Shown piece by piece: positions 38,560 to 48,171 of a DNA stretch of 64,000 nucleotides (positions are counted from its first letter, which is position 1; every line of letters starts with the position of its first letter). A program made the position numbers and the translations under genes. Below the pieces are notes generated by a model. That model worked only from the letters and a program-made list of their open reading frames with translations, was not told where the DNA came from and did no database searches. Source of the stretch: Pantoea trifolii (GTDB lineage: Bacteria > Pseudomonadota > Gammaproteobacteria > Enterobacterales > Enterobacteriaceae); assembly GCF_024506435.1 (NCBI RefSeq), contig NZ_JANIET010000001.1, positions 2,728,001 through 2,792,000 of the forward strand, read 5' to 3'.

Positions 38560-38620
38560 ATCATAGTGAGCGGCATGTTAATTAACTGTGAATGCAATCA
38601 CAGATTGGAAACGGTTACAC
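38560..38620 (-). promoter_or_regulatory. mglB promoter with CRP site and gal operator
   Basis: On the minus strand: gal operator at 38605-38620 (GTGTAACC-GTTTCCAA, 15 of 16 matches to the GalR/GalS consensus), a perfect CRP site TGTGA-TTGCAT-TCACA (38587-38602), and -10 TATGAT (38560-38565). A start at 38553 places CRP at -41.5 and the operator at about -60, the E. coli mgl arrangement. The operator overlaps the galS stop codon. The rest of 38313-38559 is leader without a gene. Confidence 0.88.
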
Positions 38621-39655
38621 TGAGCTATCGCCTGAATTAGTGACCGACTCCACAATTTGCCGCTGGGCGACAGAATGGCGACGTACCAGCGTGGGCATAA
38701 AGCAGTGTGATGCATTGATATCCAGCTCACCAACAGCACCTTTCAGCGCCAGCTCAGTGGCAAGTTTTGCCATAGAAACAATAGGATAACGGACCGTAGT
38801 TAACTGTGGATCGGTGTAACGTGAGATGGGAATGTCATCAAAGCCAATGACAGAGAAATGCTGTGGAACCTGGATGCCGTTGTCCTTTAAAGCGGTCAAT
38901 GCACCCGCTGCCATGCCGTCATTGTAGGAAAACACCGCTGTTAAATGTAAGTTACGGCCAAGTAATTCCACCATCGCTGCTTCGCCGCCTTGCATGTCAG
39001 GTTCAGCATGCGCAATCCATGACTCCTGCGGGCGAATTCCCTGCTCTGACAAGGCCTGCAGCCAGCCTTCGCGTCGTTGCGTCACATCCTCAATCGGATG
39101 ACTGGAGCTGAGGAAGCCAATGCGTTGATGTCCCTGTTGTAACAACATGCGCGTCGCTACCTGAGCACCGGTGACATTATCCAGGCAGACGCAGCGGTGT
39201 TCATAACCGGGAATTGTACGGTTAATCAAGACCATACCCGGAACCTGATCCATAAACTGCGTCAGTTCAGCGTCTGAAAGCGTTTTCGCGTGCACCACCA
39301 ATGCGTTGCAACGTTGACGTATCAGCACCTCAATTGCGTGACGTTCTTTCTCTTCCTGATGCCAGGAGTTACTGATTAACACGTGTTTATGCACGCGCTG
39401 CGCCACGGTATCGACCGCTTTCACCAGCGCGCCAAAGAAGGGATCGGAAACATCCATCACCACCACGCCAATGGTGTCACTGATTTGCGTGGCCAACGCC
39501 TGCGCGTTGGCGTTCGGGCGATAGCCTAACGCTTCAACGGCGGCCAGCACGGCTTCACGGGTATCGGCGGTGACTGCACTGCTGTTATTGAGCACACGTG
39601 ACACGGTGGCTACTGACACACCGGCCTGACGGGCGACATCACGAATCGTTATCAT
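38615..39655 (-). CDS. galS: GalS, LacI-family galactose isorepressor
   Basis: A 346-residue repressor, the same length as E. coli GalS. The N-terminal helix-turn-helix is [19 protein letters not shown] with the hinge helix around residues 45-57 ([10 protein letters not shown]). A periplasmic-binding-like effector domain follows to the C-terminus. It represses mglBAC and itself unless galactose or fucose binds. The start MITIRDVA at 39653-39655 fits homologues. Residues in the recognition helix (SVATVSR) match the GalR/GalS class, in line with the two gal operators found. Confidence 0.95.
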   Translation of the reverse strand: MITIRDVARQAGVSVATVSRVLNNSSAVTADTREAVLAAVEALGYRPNANAQALATQISDTIGVVVMDVSDPFFGALVKAVDTVAQRVHKHVLISNSWHQEEKERHAIEVLIRQRCNALVVHAKTLSDAELTQFMDQVPGMVLINRTIPGYEHRCVCLDNVTGAQVATRMLLQQGHQRIGFLSSSHPIEDVTQRREGWLQALSEQGIRPQESWIAHAEPDMQGGEAAMVELLGRNLHLTAVFSYNDGMAAGALTALKDNGIQVPQHFSVIGFDDIPISRYTDPQLTTVRYPIVSMAKLATELALKGAVGELDINASHCFMPTLVRRHSVAQRQIVESVTNSGDSSV

Positions 39656-39705
39656 GCAGCTGTTCCACAAAGGCTGAAAATGCGCGACAAGCGCGTAACG
39701 GCGCT

Positions 39706-39767
39706 ATTCTGTCAGGGCATCTGGCACGACTACGTGAATCACGTCACATCAATGAAAACGGTTACAT
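39706..39767 (-). promoter_or_regulatory. galS promoter with CRP site and gal operator
   Basis: The gal operator ATGTAACC-GTTTTCAT spans 39752-39767 on the minus strand. The CRP site is TGTGA-CGTGAT-TCACG (39733-39748, 9 of 10 matches) and the -10 is CAGAAT (39706-39711). A start at 39699 gives CRP at -41.5 and operator at -60.5, matching the mglB promoter geometry. This supports CRP activation and autoregulation. Confidence 0.78.
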
Positions 39768-39797
39768 ACAATTCTGCAACCTTTGTGATGAACATCA

Positions 39798-40958
39798 TTA
39801 TCTGAGCGAGGAGGAAGGGTCAGATTTTCCAGCAGCAAGACGCGTCAGTTTGCGCCAGATCCACTCCATTGGCCCCTGCGGGAAGACGCGCAGCCACAGC
39901 ACGGAAAACAGGATATTAACCAGCCAGATAGCCGGTACAAAGGCCAGCAGCTGCAGGCGGTCAAACTTGAGGAACAGGTTGAAACGGTAGAACAGCGTGG
40001 TGCAAATCAGCGTCTGTAACAGGTAATTGCTCAATGCCATGCGGCCAACGCATTGAATGGCGTAACTGATGCGCGATGACGCAATGTGCGGCCAGAATCC
40101 CAGACAAAGTGCGGCATAACCGAGGCTGATAAACGGGCTGGCAAGATCGCGCGGCACCTGTAGGAAGAAACCGGTCCAGCGGAATTCCCAGCCAATCATC
40201 CACTGCGCGGCGATGCCGGGAATGGCGATCAGCCAGCCGATAGTGAGCAGCAGCGCCGCCGCACGGCGATAATGCTCCACGCTGAATTGCCCGCTCAGCC
40301 AGCCGCTGCGCATCAATGCCGCACCAATCAACATCAACCCCGCCAGCTGCCAGCCATATTGTGACGCCAGCGCCATTAAGCCGGATGACAGGTGATCCAG
40401 CCGATTCTGCACCGCTTCCCAACCGCCGAGCAGTTTCCAGTAGCTTTCATATTGCAGCTCCGCCGCGCCCGGCAGCCAGGAATTCGTTGGATTGGGGCTG
40501 GAAATTAAGCCGAATACCACCAACACGCCACAGCCGACCAAATAGAGTAATGCGCCGGTTTGTAACAGCGCGCGGTCGGACGGCACATCACGCAGCATGC
40601 GCCAGATAATCAGCCCAATCAGGCCGTAATCCAGCAGGATATCGCCTTCCCAGAAAAAGATGCCGTGAATGAAACCGAGCAGCACCAGCAGCGTCAAACG
40701 CGCCGACATCCAGCGGCTGCCGCGCGGTGCCTGCATGTACAGGCCAGCACCAAACAGCAAGGCAAACAGCGTGAGGAATTTCAGTTGCGCCAGGCCATCC
40801 ATAATCGCCCATGTCCAGGCATCAGATATTGAAGCTTCTCCGCGCCACGCCGGATTGAGATAGGCCGCCGAGGGCAACGCAAAGCCGACAATGTTAAGCA
40901 GCAAGATGCCGAGAATGGCGCAACCACGAATGAAATCCAGCGCGAGATAGCGTTGCAT
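39798..40958 (-). CDS. yeiB: YeiB, DUF418 inner-membrane protein
   Basis: A 386-residue polytopic membrane protein (E. coli YeiB 385) with about ten hydrophobic segments. Family features are LDFIRGCAILGILLLNI at the N-terminus, LTLFALLFGAGLYMQAPRGS, LLVLLGFIHGIFFWEGDIL and the DUF418 C-terminal region GRMALSNYLLQT (longer ones read in parts). The function is unknown. It starts 53 bases after the folE stop, on the same strand, so it is probably co-transcribed with folE as in E. coli. The ATG at 40956-40958 is chosen because the product then begins MQRYLALDF like homologues. Confidence 0.9.
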   Translation of the reverse strand: MQRYLALDFIRGCAILGILLLNIVGFALPSAAYLNPAWRGEASISDAWTWAIMDGLAQLKFLTLFALLFGAGLYMQAPRGSRWMSARLTLLVLLGFIHGIFFWEGDILLDYGLIGLIIWRMLRDVPSDRALLQTGALLYLVGCGVLVVFGLISSPNPTNSWLPGAAELQYESYWKLLGGWEAVQNRLDHLSSGLMALASQYGWQLAGLMLIGAALMRSGWLSGQFSVEHYRRAAALLLTIGWLIAIPGIAAQWMIGWEFRWTGFFLQVPRDLASPFISLGYAALCLGFWPHIASSRISYAIQCVGRMALSNYLLQTLICTTLFYRFNLFLKFDRLQLLAFVPAIWLVNILFSVLWLRVFPQGPMEWIWRKLTRLAAGKSDPSSSLR

Positions 40959-41011
40959 CGAGTGCCCTGACGGAGAGAAGAAATCGGGCGACACGCTGCC
41001 GCCCAAACAGA

Positions 41012-41677
41012 TTAGCTGTGGCGAACCGCGCGCAAAAACTCCTGACGCGTGTTCTGGCTGGATTTGAACAAGCCGCCCAGCGAGGTGGTGGTGGTGGCGC
41101 TGGTGGCATCTTTCACGCCACGCGCTTTCACGCAGTAATGCACCGCATCAATCGATACCGCAACGTTATTGGTGCCCAGCAGCGTTTGTAGCGCCACCAG
41201 CACTTGCTGCGTCAGGCGCTCTTGCACCTGCGGACGCTGGGCGAAGAACTGCACGATACGGTTGATTTTCGACAGGCCGATCACTTTCTCTTTCGGGATA
41301 TACGCCACGGTGGCTTTGCCATCGATAATCACAAAGTGGTGTTCGCAGGTGCTGGTCAGCGTGATATCGCGCACGGTCACCATCTCATCCACTTTCATCT
41401 TGTTTTCGATGACGGTGATTTTCGGGAAGTTGGCGTAATCCAGACCTGAGAAAATCTCATCCACATACATCTTGGCGATGCGGTGCGGCGTCTCCATCAG
41501 GCTGTCATCTTCCAGATCCAGGTTCAGCAACTGCATGATTTGCGTCATGTGGCCGGCAATTTCGCGTTTACGTGCGTCGTCATCCATTTCACGCACCGGG
41601 GCGCGTAACGGCGTTTCCAGACCACGCGCCAACAGCGCTTCGTGAACCAGGGCGGCTTCCTGACTTAAGATACTCAT
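41012..41677 (-). CDS. folE: FolE, GTP cyclohydrolase I
   Basis: A 221-residue enzyme (E. coli 222) that converts GTP to dihydroneopterin triphosphate, the first step of folate synthesis. Zinc ligands are visible in TSTCEHHFV and [10 protein letters not shown]. The ring-opening and GTP-binding region includes [18 protein letters not shown] and QERLTQQV. The N-terminal helices typical of the bacterial decamer are complete. It leads the folE-yeiB unit. Confidence 0.97.
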   Translation of the reverse strand: MSILSQEAALVHEALLARGLETPLRAPVREMDDDARKREIAGHMTQIMQLLNLDLEDDSLMETPHRIAKMYVDEIFSGLDYANFPKITVIENKMKVDEMVTVRDITLTSTCEHHFVIIDGKATVAYIPKEKVIGLSKINRIVQFFAQRPQVQERLTQQVLVALQTLLGTNNVAVSIDAVHYCVKARGVKDATSATTTTSLGGLFKSSQNTRQEFLRAVRHS

Positions 41678-41794
41678 TTACTCTTCTCCGGCAGGTGATG
41701 CGCCCGCGGGTCTTCGCCCACGGGGGAAATTCTGAGCGCGTATTGTGAAATACTCCGCGCCCTTAATCCAGTAATCATTCCGATAAGCTTTTCA

Positions 41795-42922
41795 TCACGT
41801 GCGGCGACGTAAAACCAGCATCCCGGCAACGATTAAACTGGCGCCCGCCACCCACAGCGCCGGTTCCAGTTGATGCCACAGCATGCTGGAAATCCACGAC
41901 AGCAGCGGACCGGCCAGCTGCCCAACCGCATATCCGGTGGTGAGCAAACCGGCAAGATAGCGCGCATGCTGCGGTGCCAGCTCACGACCATATTGCAGCG
42001 TCAGTTGCACCACGCACAGGAAGCCGCCGCCAATCAGTGCGGCGCCCAGCATCAGGCCATTCAAACCCGGCAGCACAATCGCGGCAATAACGCCCAATGC
42101 CTGCGCCCACAGCACCATTGCTAAACGCGCATGGCTGCTGCCCCAGCGACGCGTCAGGATGCCCAACACGATGCCGATCACCGCCGCGCCGCCAAACACC
42201 GGCCAGACAAACTGGGCAAAGGCGCTGTCAGGAAAACGCGCCGCCGCCATTTGCGACAGAAAGGTGGCGGGCAGAATGTAGCCAAAGCCGGCAAGGCTGT
42301 AGCTAAACACTAGTCGTTTTAAATCGCCATTCAGCACCAGCGGCGATGCCGCTTGATCGGGACGGTGCAATTGGCCGGTACGCGGCAGAAAACGTGCAAT
42401 CGCGCCAATCAACAACAGCGCCAGCAAACCATACGCCGCCCACGCAAAGGCGGCGCTGACGCCGCTGGCATGCAGCGCTACGGCCAGCATGCCGCTGATA
42501 AAGATGCCGGTGCCGGGGCCGGCAAACACCGCTGCCAGCAAGCCTGGACGACCATGATGATGCAGCTGATCGCTGGCCCATGCCGCCAGCAACACCATGG
42601 CCCAGCCGCTGGCCCAGCCAATCAGGAAACGAATCAGGCCATGTAACCACGGACCGCTAACGCAGGCCGACAACAACGTTAATATCACCGCGCCCCACAC
42701 GCCCGCCTGTAAGCGCCACTCGACGCGTTTGCGCGCACGCATCGCATCAAATGAGCCAAACAGATAGCCAAGATAGTTGAGTGCTGCCACCAGACTGGCG
42801 CTGGTGAGCGTCAGTTGATGGTCATGAATCATCAGTGGAACCTGCGGCGTGAAAGCAAATCGCCCAATCCCCATTGCAACCACTAAACTTAAGAACGCGC
42901 TCAGCGCGACACGAAACGCCAT
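41795..42922 (-). CDS. YbfB/YjiJ-family MFS transporter
   Basis: A 375-residue protein with about 12 membrane segments and the family start FRVALSAFLSLVVAMGIGRFAFTPQVP (read as FRVALSAFL and GIGRFAFTP). Its loop motif is short (FDAMRARKRVE), as in YbfB/YjiJ proteins. The ATG at 42922 is favoured because GAGGT lies 6 bases upstream; a GTG eight codons earlier is the alternative. The substrate is unknown. It is divergent from a LysR regulator gene 99 bases away, a common pairing in which the regulator controls the transporter. Confidence 0.82.
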   Translation of the reverse strand: MAFRVALSAFLSLVVAMGIGRFAFTPQVPLMIHDHQLTLTSASLVAALNYLGYLFGSFDAMRARKRVEWRLQAGVWGAVILTLLSACVSGPWLHGLIRFLIGWASGWAMVLLAAWASDQLHHHGRPGLLAAVFAGPGTGIFISGMLAVALHASGVSAAFAWAAYGLLALLLIGAIARFLPRTGQLHRPDQAASPLVLNGDLKRLVFSYSLAGFGYILPATFLSQMAAARFPDSAFAQFVWPVFGGAAVIGIVLGILTRRWGSSHARLAMVLWAQALGVIAAIVLPGLNGLMLGAALIGGGFLCVVQLTLQYGRELAPQHARYLAGLLTTGYAVGQLAGPLLSWISSMLWHQLEPALWVAGASLIVAGMLVLRRRT

Positions 42923-43021
42923 ACCGACCTCAGGATGTTTTATCACTTGTCACTAGCATGCATGACGTTTAAAATCACGGAAAGTGAATAATACTAACCA
43001 AGTTGTTTACGAGAAGAGAAT

Positions 43022-43933
43022 ATGGATTTAGTACAGCTCCGCATGTTTTGCTCCGTCGCCGAATCCGGTTCGCTGGCGCGTGCCGCCGAGCAACTCCATC
43101 GCGTACCTTCCAATCTCACCACGCGTCTGCGCCAGCTGGAAGATGAAATTGGCGTTGATCTGTTTATTCGTGAGAAGCAACGCATTCGTTTGTCGCCAAT
43201 GGGCCACAATTTCCTCAACTATGCGCAGCGCATCCTGGCGCTGAGCGATGAAGCGCTGAATATGGCGCGCGCCGGTGAGCCGGGCGGTAATTTCGCACTC
43301 GGTTCGATGGAGAGCACCGCCGCGACGCGGCTGCCCGCGCTGTTGGCGGCCTATCACCAGCGTTTTCCTGCGGTGGAGCTGTCGCTGATCACCAATACCT
43401 CCGGTGAAATCATCGACAAGGTGCGTGAAGGTACGCTGGCCGCCGCGCTGGTGGATGGCCCGGTGGCGCACGACGATCTCAACGGCTGTATTGCCTTTAA
43501 CGAGCAGATGGTGCTGATCACCAGCCCGGAACATGCGCCGATTGCCAGCGCGCGCGATGTACAAGGCGACACGCTGTTTGCTTTCCGCAATAGCTGTTCC
43601 TACCGCACCAAGCTGGAAGCCTGGTATCGCGAAAGCCAGACCGCGCCGAGCAGCGTGATGGAGATTCAGTCCTATCACGCGATGGTAGCGTGCGTGGCCG
43701 GTGGCGCGGGCGTGGCGATGATTCCCGCCTCGGTGCTGGCGCAAATGCCGGCGCGCGCACGTGTGCAGGAACATGCGTTACCGCCCGCTTACCGCGATAC
43801 CGCCACCTGGCTGATGTGGCGGCGCGATGCGTTTACCCCCAACGTGGAAGCGCTGAAGTATTTGATTATTGAACTGTTTGACGATCGCCCGGTTAACGAC
43901 GAGTTGCGGCATCCGCTGCACGTTGCCGAGTGA
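43022..43933 (+). CDS. LysR-family regulator, PtrR(YneJ)-like
   Basis: A 303-residue regulator. The N-terminal winged helix has DLVQLRMFCSVAESGSLARAAEQLHRVPSNLTTRLRQLE as its first part (read in pieces; recognition helix about residues 28-47), and a type 2 periplasmic-binding effector domain follows. The N-terminal half resembles E. coli PtrR (YneJ). It lies between the divergent YbfB/YjiJ-type transporter gene and frmA (66 bases downstream, same strand). It may control the transporter, frmA or both. The usual formaldehyde regulator FrmR is not present nearby. Confidence 0.85.
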   Translation: MDLVQLRMFCSVAESGSLARAAEQLHRVPSNLTTRLRQLEDEIGVDLFIREKQRIRLSPMGHNFLNYAQRILALSDEALNMARAGEPGGNFALGSMESTAATRLPALLAAYHQRFPAVELSLITNTSGEIIDKVREGTLAAALVDGPVAHDDLNGCIAFNEQMVLITSPEHAPIASARDVQGDTLFAFRNSCSYRTKLEAWYRESQTAPSSVMEIQSYHAMVACVAGGAGVAMIPASVLAQMPARARVQEHALPPAYRDTATWLMWRRDAFTPNVEALKYLIIELFDDRPVNDELRHPLHVAE

Positions 43934-45124
<1,191 letters not shown>

Positions 45125-45136
45125 TCAGGAGACGTT

Positions 45137-45979
45137 ATGGCTTCCACTTTGGAGCTGTTAGAAGAGCATCGCATCTTTGGTGGCTGGCAGCAGCGCTGGC
45201 GTCATCAGTCGGCGGTGCTGAACTGTCCGATGACCTTCAGCATTTTTCTGCCGCCGCCGCAGAGTGACGCACCGCCGCCGGTGGTGTGGTTTCTCGCTGG
45301 GTTGACGTGCAGCGATGAGAACTTCACGACTAAAGCCGGTGCACAGCGCGTTGCTGCGGAGCTGGGTTTGGTGCTGATTATGCCGGACACCAGCCCGCGC
45401 GGTGACGAGGTGGCGAACGACAGCGGTTACGATCTCGGCCAGGGCGCAGGTTTCTACCTCAACGCCACGCAGCAGCCGTGGGCGGCGAACTTCCGCATGT
45501 TCGATTACCTCAGCAGCGAGTTGCCGGAGCTGGTGGCGGATAACTTTAAGCTGAGCGATCGTCAGTCGGTGATGGGGCATTCGATGGGCGGACACGGTGC
45601 GCTGGTGCTGGCACTGCGTCTCGGCGGGCGTTTTGCGTCTGCTTCGGCTTTCGCGCCGATCGTCAATCCGACCGAAGTGCCGTGGGGCCAGAAGGCCTTT
45701 GCCGCTTATCTGGGTGAAGATCGTCAGACGTGGCGTGAATGGGATAGCTGCCTGTTGATGCGTGACGTGGAACAGCGCTTGCCGATTCTGATTGATCAAG
45801 GGGATAGCGACCAGTTCCTCGCCGATCAACTGCGTCCAGAGCGACTGGAAGCCGTGGCGCGTGAGCAAGGTTTCCCGCTGGAGTTACGCATTCAGCCGGG
45901 TTACGACCATAGCTATTTCTTTATCGCCAGCTTCGTGGAAGACCATCTGCGTTTCCACGCGAAGCATTTGTTGGTGTAA
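45137..45979 (+). CDS. yeiG: YeiG-type S-formylglutathione hydrolase
   Basis: A 280-residue esterase of the alpha/beta hydrolase (esterase D) type, closer to E. coli YeiG (278) than FrmB. It hydrolyses S-formylglutathione to formate and glutathione. The nucleophile elbow is [10 protein letters not shown] (Ser about 150), the catalytic His is in [11 protein letters not shown] and the acid in DQGDSDQFL. It starts 12 bases after frmA with AGGAG upstream, so it is translated from the same message. A compound inverted-repeat element follows before the convergent iron-transport ATPase gene. Confidence 0.93.
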   Translation: MASTLELLEEHRIFGGWQQRWRHQSAVLNCPMTFSIFLPPPQSDAPPPVVWFLAGLTCSDENFTTKAGAQRVAAELGLVLIMPDTSPRGDEVANDSGYDLGQGAGFYLNATQQPWAANFRMFDYLSSELPELVADNFKLSDRQSVMGHSMGGHGALVLALRLGGRFASASAFAPIVNPTEVPWGQKAFAAYLGEDRQTWREWDSCLLMRDVEQRLPILIDQGDSDQFLADQLRPERLEAVAREQGFPLELRIQPGYDHSYFFIASFVEDHLRFHAKHLLV

Positions 45980-45981
45980 TT

Positions 45982-46140
45982 GTGCTGGCTGTCCCCCTCC
46001 TCGGTCCTCCCCCATCAATGGGGGAGGAAGATGCTGCAAAATGTGAGTTTGGAAGCTGCATGTGGCAGCATCTCCTTCCCCCGTTTACGGGGGAAGGCCG
46101 GGATGGGGGACAGCGTGCACTATATGGGGACAGCGTGCAC
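45982..46140. repeat. Compound inverted-repeat element, copy 2
   Basis: The outer arms are GTGCTGGCTGTCCCCC (45982-45997) and GGGGGACAGCGTGCAC (46105-46120). Internal hairpins are CCTCCCCCATCAATGGGGGAGG (as in copy 1) and TTCCCCC/GGGGGAA, with GATGCTGC/GCAGCATC. The 15-base tail GGGGACAGCGTGCAC is duplicated at 46126-46140. It sits between convergent genes, as does copy 1 at 14746-14884. Confidence 0.9.
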
Positions 46141-46144
46141 CCTA

Positions 46145-46930
46145 CTAAACCAACGTCTCCGCCAGCCCGTCGATCATCACCTGCGGCATGCCGCGTGAGC
46201 AGTGCTCGATACGGCCGCGCACGCCATACACCTGCGCCAGCGTCTCTGGCGTAATCACCTGCGATGGCTCGCCGTCCGCCAGTAGATTGCCATCCTTCAG
46301 CATCAGCGCGTGATCCGCATGACGCAGCGCGATGTTGATATCGTGCACCACCACCACCGTCACAATATTGCGCAGTCGGGTTTCACGACGTACCAGATCC
46401 ATCACGTGGAACTGGTAGTTGAGGTCCAGCGCGCTGAGCGGTTCATCCAGCAGCAGCAGTTCCGGGCGACGAATCAGCGATTGCGCCAGGCCAACCAACT
46501 GCTTCTGTCCGCCCGACAGCTGATCGAGATAGCGCATGGCTAAATGCGCGATGCCGAGTTGCTCGAGCAGATGCATGATCTCCGCTTCGCTCGAGGCGCT
46601 GTGTAAGCCACCCGACGCGCGCTGCGCCACGATAATCGACTCCAGCACATGCAAATGCACGCCCGCTGGCAGACTTTGCGGTAGATAAACCACACGCTGC
46701 GCCCGACGCGCAAACGGCTGGCCCATCAGCTCTTCACCGTTCAGCCACAGCTCGCCCTGCCCTTTGCCGAGACCAGCCAGCGCGCGCAGCAGCGTTGATT
46801 TGCCGCAGCCGTTGGGGCCGAGCAACACGGTGATTTTGCCCTGCGGCAGTTCCGGCACGTTAAGATCTTCAATCACCTTGCGCTTCGGGTAACCGGCGGA
46901 GAAATGACTCAGACGTAATCCCTGTTCCAT
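46145..46930 (-). CDS. Iron-siderophore-type ABC transporter ATPase (FecE/FepC family)
   Basis: A 261-residue ATPase. Walker A is GPNGCGKST (about residues 38-46), the Q-loop is YLPQSLP, the signature LSGGQKQLV (about 137-145), Walker B LLLLDEPLSALD and the switch His is in VVHDINIAL. This is the type that powers siderophore, heme or cobalamin import. Its ATG overlaps the permease stop by one base (TAATG), so both are made from one message. No binding protein gene lies beside them. A cobalamin or heme role cannot be excluded, but the Fur box upstream favours iron. Confidence 0.88.
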   Translation of the reverse strand: MEQGLRLSHFSAGYPKRKVIEDLNVPELPQGKITVLLGPNGCGKSTLLRALAGLGKGQGELWLNGEELMGQPFARRAQRVVYLPQSLPAGVHLHVLESIIVAQRASGGLHSASSEAEIMHLLEQLGIAHLAMRYLDQLSGGQKQLVGLAQSLIRRPELLLLDEPLSALDLNYQFHVMDLVRRETRLRNIVTVVVVHDINIALRHADHALMLKDGNLLADGEPSQVITPETLAQVYGVRGRIEHCSRGMPQVMIDGLAETLV

Positions 46931-48009
46931 TACACCGTCCCCCGATGACGCAGAATAATGCTGAGGAAGAACGGCACGCCGACCAGCGACGTCACAATCC
47001 CCACCGGAATGATCACGCCGGGAATCAGGTTTTTCGACGCCACCGAGGCCAGCGACAGCACCAGCGCACCGACCAGCGCGCTGGCTGGCAGGTAATAGCG
47101 GTGATCTTCACCAAACATCATGCGTGCAATATGCGGCGCGACCAGACCGATAAAGCCAATCGGACCGACAAAGGCCACCGCCAGCGCGGAGAGAATACTG
47201 ATGCGCAGCAGTGTCGCCAGGCGCAGACGGCGCACGTCGATACCAAAGCTGACCGCGCGATCTTCGCCGAGGCGCAGCGCGGTCAGCTTCCAGCTGCTGA
47301 GCATCGAGAACGGAATCAGGATGGCAAAGGCGGCGGTTAATACGCCGAGCTTTTCCCACGACGCGCGTGCGAGACTGCCCATGGTCCAGAACACCAAGCC
47401 CTGCAAGGTATCTTCGCTGGCGATGAACTGCATCATCGACACTAATGCGTTGAAGGTGAACACCAGCGCGATACCAAACAGCACCACGCCAGAGGTTGAG
47501 ACTTTGGTCCAGCGCGTCACGCCATCCAGCATCAAGGCGGCAAACAGCGCAAACACAAAGGCGTTGGCGGAGATAAACCACTGATCCGGTACGCCCGGAA
47601 TGCCGATGCCGAGAATGATCGCCAGCGCCGCACCAAAGGCCGCCGCTGACGAGACGCCGAGCGTAAACGGGCTGGCAAGGGGGTTATTCAGAATGGTTTG
47701 CATCTCTGCACCGGCAAGGCCAAGCGAGAAGCCCACCACCACCGCCATCAAGGCGTAAGGTAAACGGATATCCCAGACAATCACGCGCGTACCCGCATCG
47801 ACCGCATCGGGATGGGTCAGCGTTTGCCATAAGGTATCGAGGGAGAGCCCAGCCGGGCCGAGCGTGAAATCCAGAATCACTGAGGCCAGTATCGCCAGCA
47901 CCAGCACGCCAATTAACAACAGTCGCTGGCGCAATACCTGACGATAATGTGTGATGGTATCGGTTTCGAGGCCGTTTTCCGCCAGCAGCGTGGCGTCGGT
48001 GGTACGCAT
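46930..48009 (-). CDS. FecCD-family iron transport permease
   Basis: A 359-residue inner-membrane permease of the BtuC/FecCD family with about ten helices. Typical stretches are LPYALMAVVVGFSLGLAGAEMQ and NNPLASPFTLGVSSAAAFGA near residues 75-125, and FVGPIGFIGLVAPHIARM, the ATPase-contacting loop, near residue 275 (longer ones read in parts). A leading cytoplasmic tail of about 30 residues is longer than usual. It lies directly behind a perfect Fur box. E. coli has cirA at this place instead. Confidence 0.9.
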   Translation of the reverse strand: MRTTDATLLAENGLETDTITHYRQVLRQRLLLIGVLVLAILASVILDFTLGPAGLSLDTLWQTLTHPDAVDAGTRVIVWDIRLPYALMAVVVGFSLGLAGAEMQTILNNPLASPFTLGVSSAAAFGAALAIILGIGIPGVPDQWFISANAFVFALFAALMLDGVTRWTKVSTSGVVLFGIALVFTFNALVSMMQFIASEDTLQGLVFWTMGSLARASWEKLGVLTAAFAILIPFSMLSSWKLTALRLGEDRAVSFGIDVRRLRLATLLRISILSALAVAFVGPIGFIGLVAPHIARMMFGEDHRYYLPASALVGALVLSLASVASKNLIPGVIIPVGIVTSLVGVPFFLSIILRHRGTV

Positions 48010-48060
48010 TGTTCTACCCGTTTCTTGTCGAAATCATAACGGCAGCCACAATAGTGCAGG

Positions 48061-48075
48061 TGATAATAATTATCA
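48061..48075 (-). promoter_or_regulatory. Perfect 7-1-7 Fur box
   Basis: TGATAAT-A-ATTATCA is a perfect 7-1-7 inverted repeat, the core Fur site, 52 bases before the permease start. It implies repression by iron-loaded Fur of the permease-ATPase unit. Confidence 0.85.
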
Positions 48076-48098
48076 ATTCAATCTGAGTAACAAAATCC

Positions 48099-48127
48099 AA
48101 AAAAAAGTGCGCATAATTGCGCACTTT
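48099..48127 (-). terminator. Terminator of lysP
   Basis: AAAGTGCGC (48104-48112) pairs with GCGCACTTT (48119-48127). On the minus strand the stem is followed by a run of eight T. It separates lysP from the iron permease operon. Confidence 0.9.
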
Positions 48128-48135
48128 CCAGGATT

Positions 48136-48159
48136 GTCGTATCGCCATTTATGGCGACC
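48136..48159. repeat. Degenerate palindromic repeat unit (family GTAGGG-TCGCCAT)
   Basis: GTCGTATCGCCAT-TT-ATGGCGACC keeps the palindromic core, but the GTAGGG lead has changed. It lies between the lysP stop and its terminator. Confidence 0.7.
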
Positions 48160-48171
48160 TTCGTACAACAA

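Noticed and set aside
45980..46254. Plus-strand frames of 72 and 90 codons after yeiG
   Set aside because: They cover the second inverted-repeat element and run antisense to the iron ATPase gene; no coding character.
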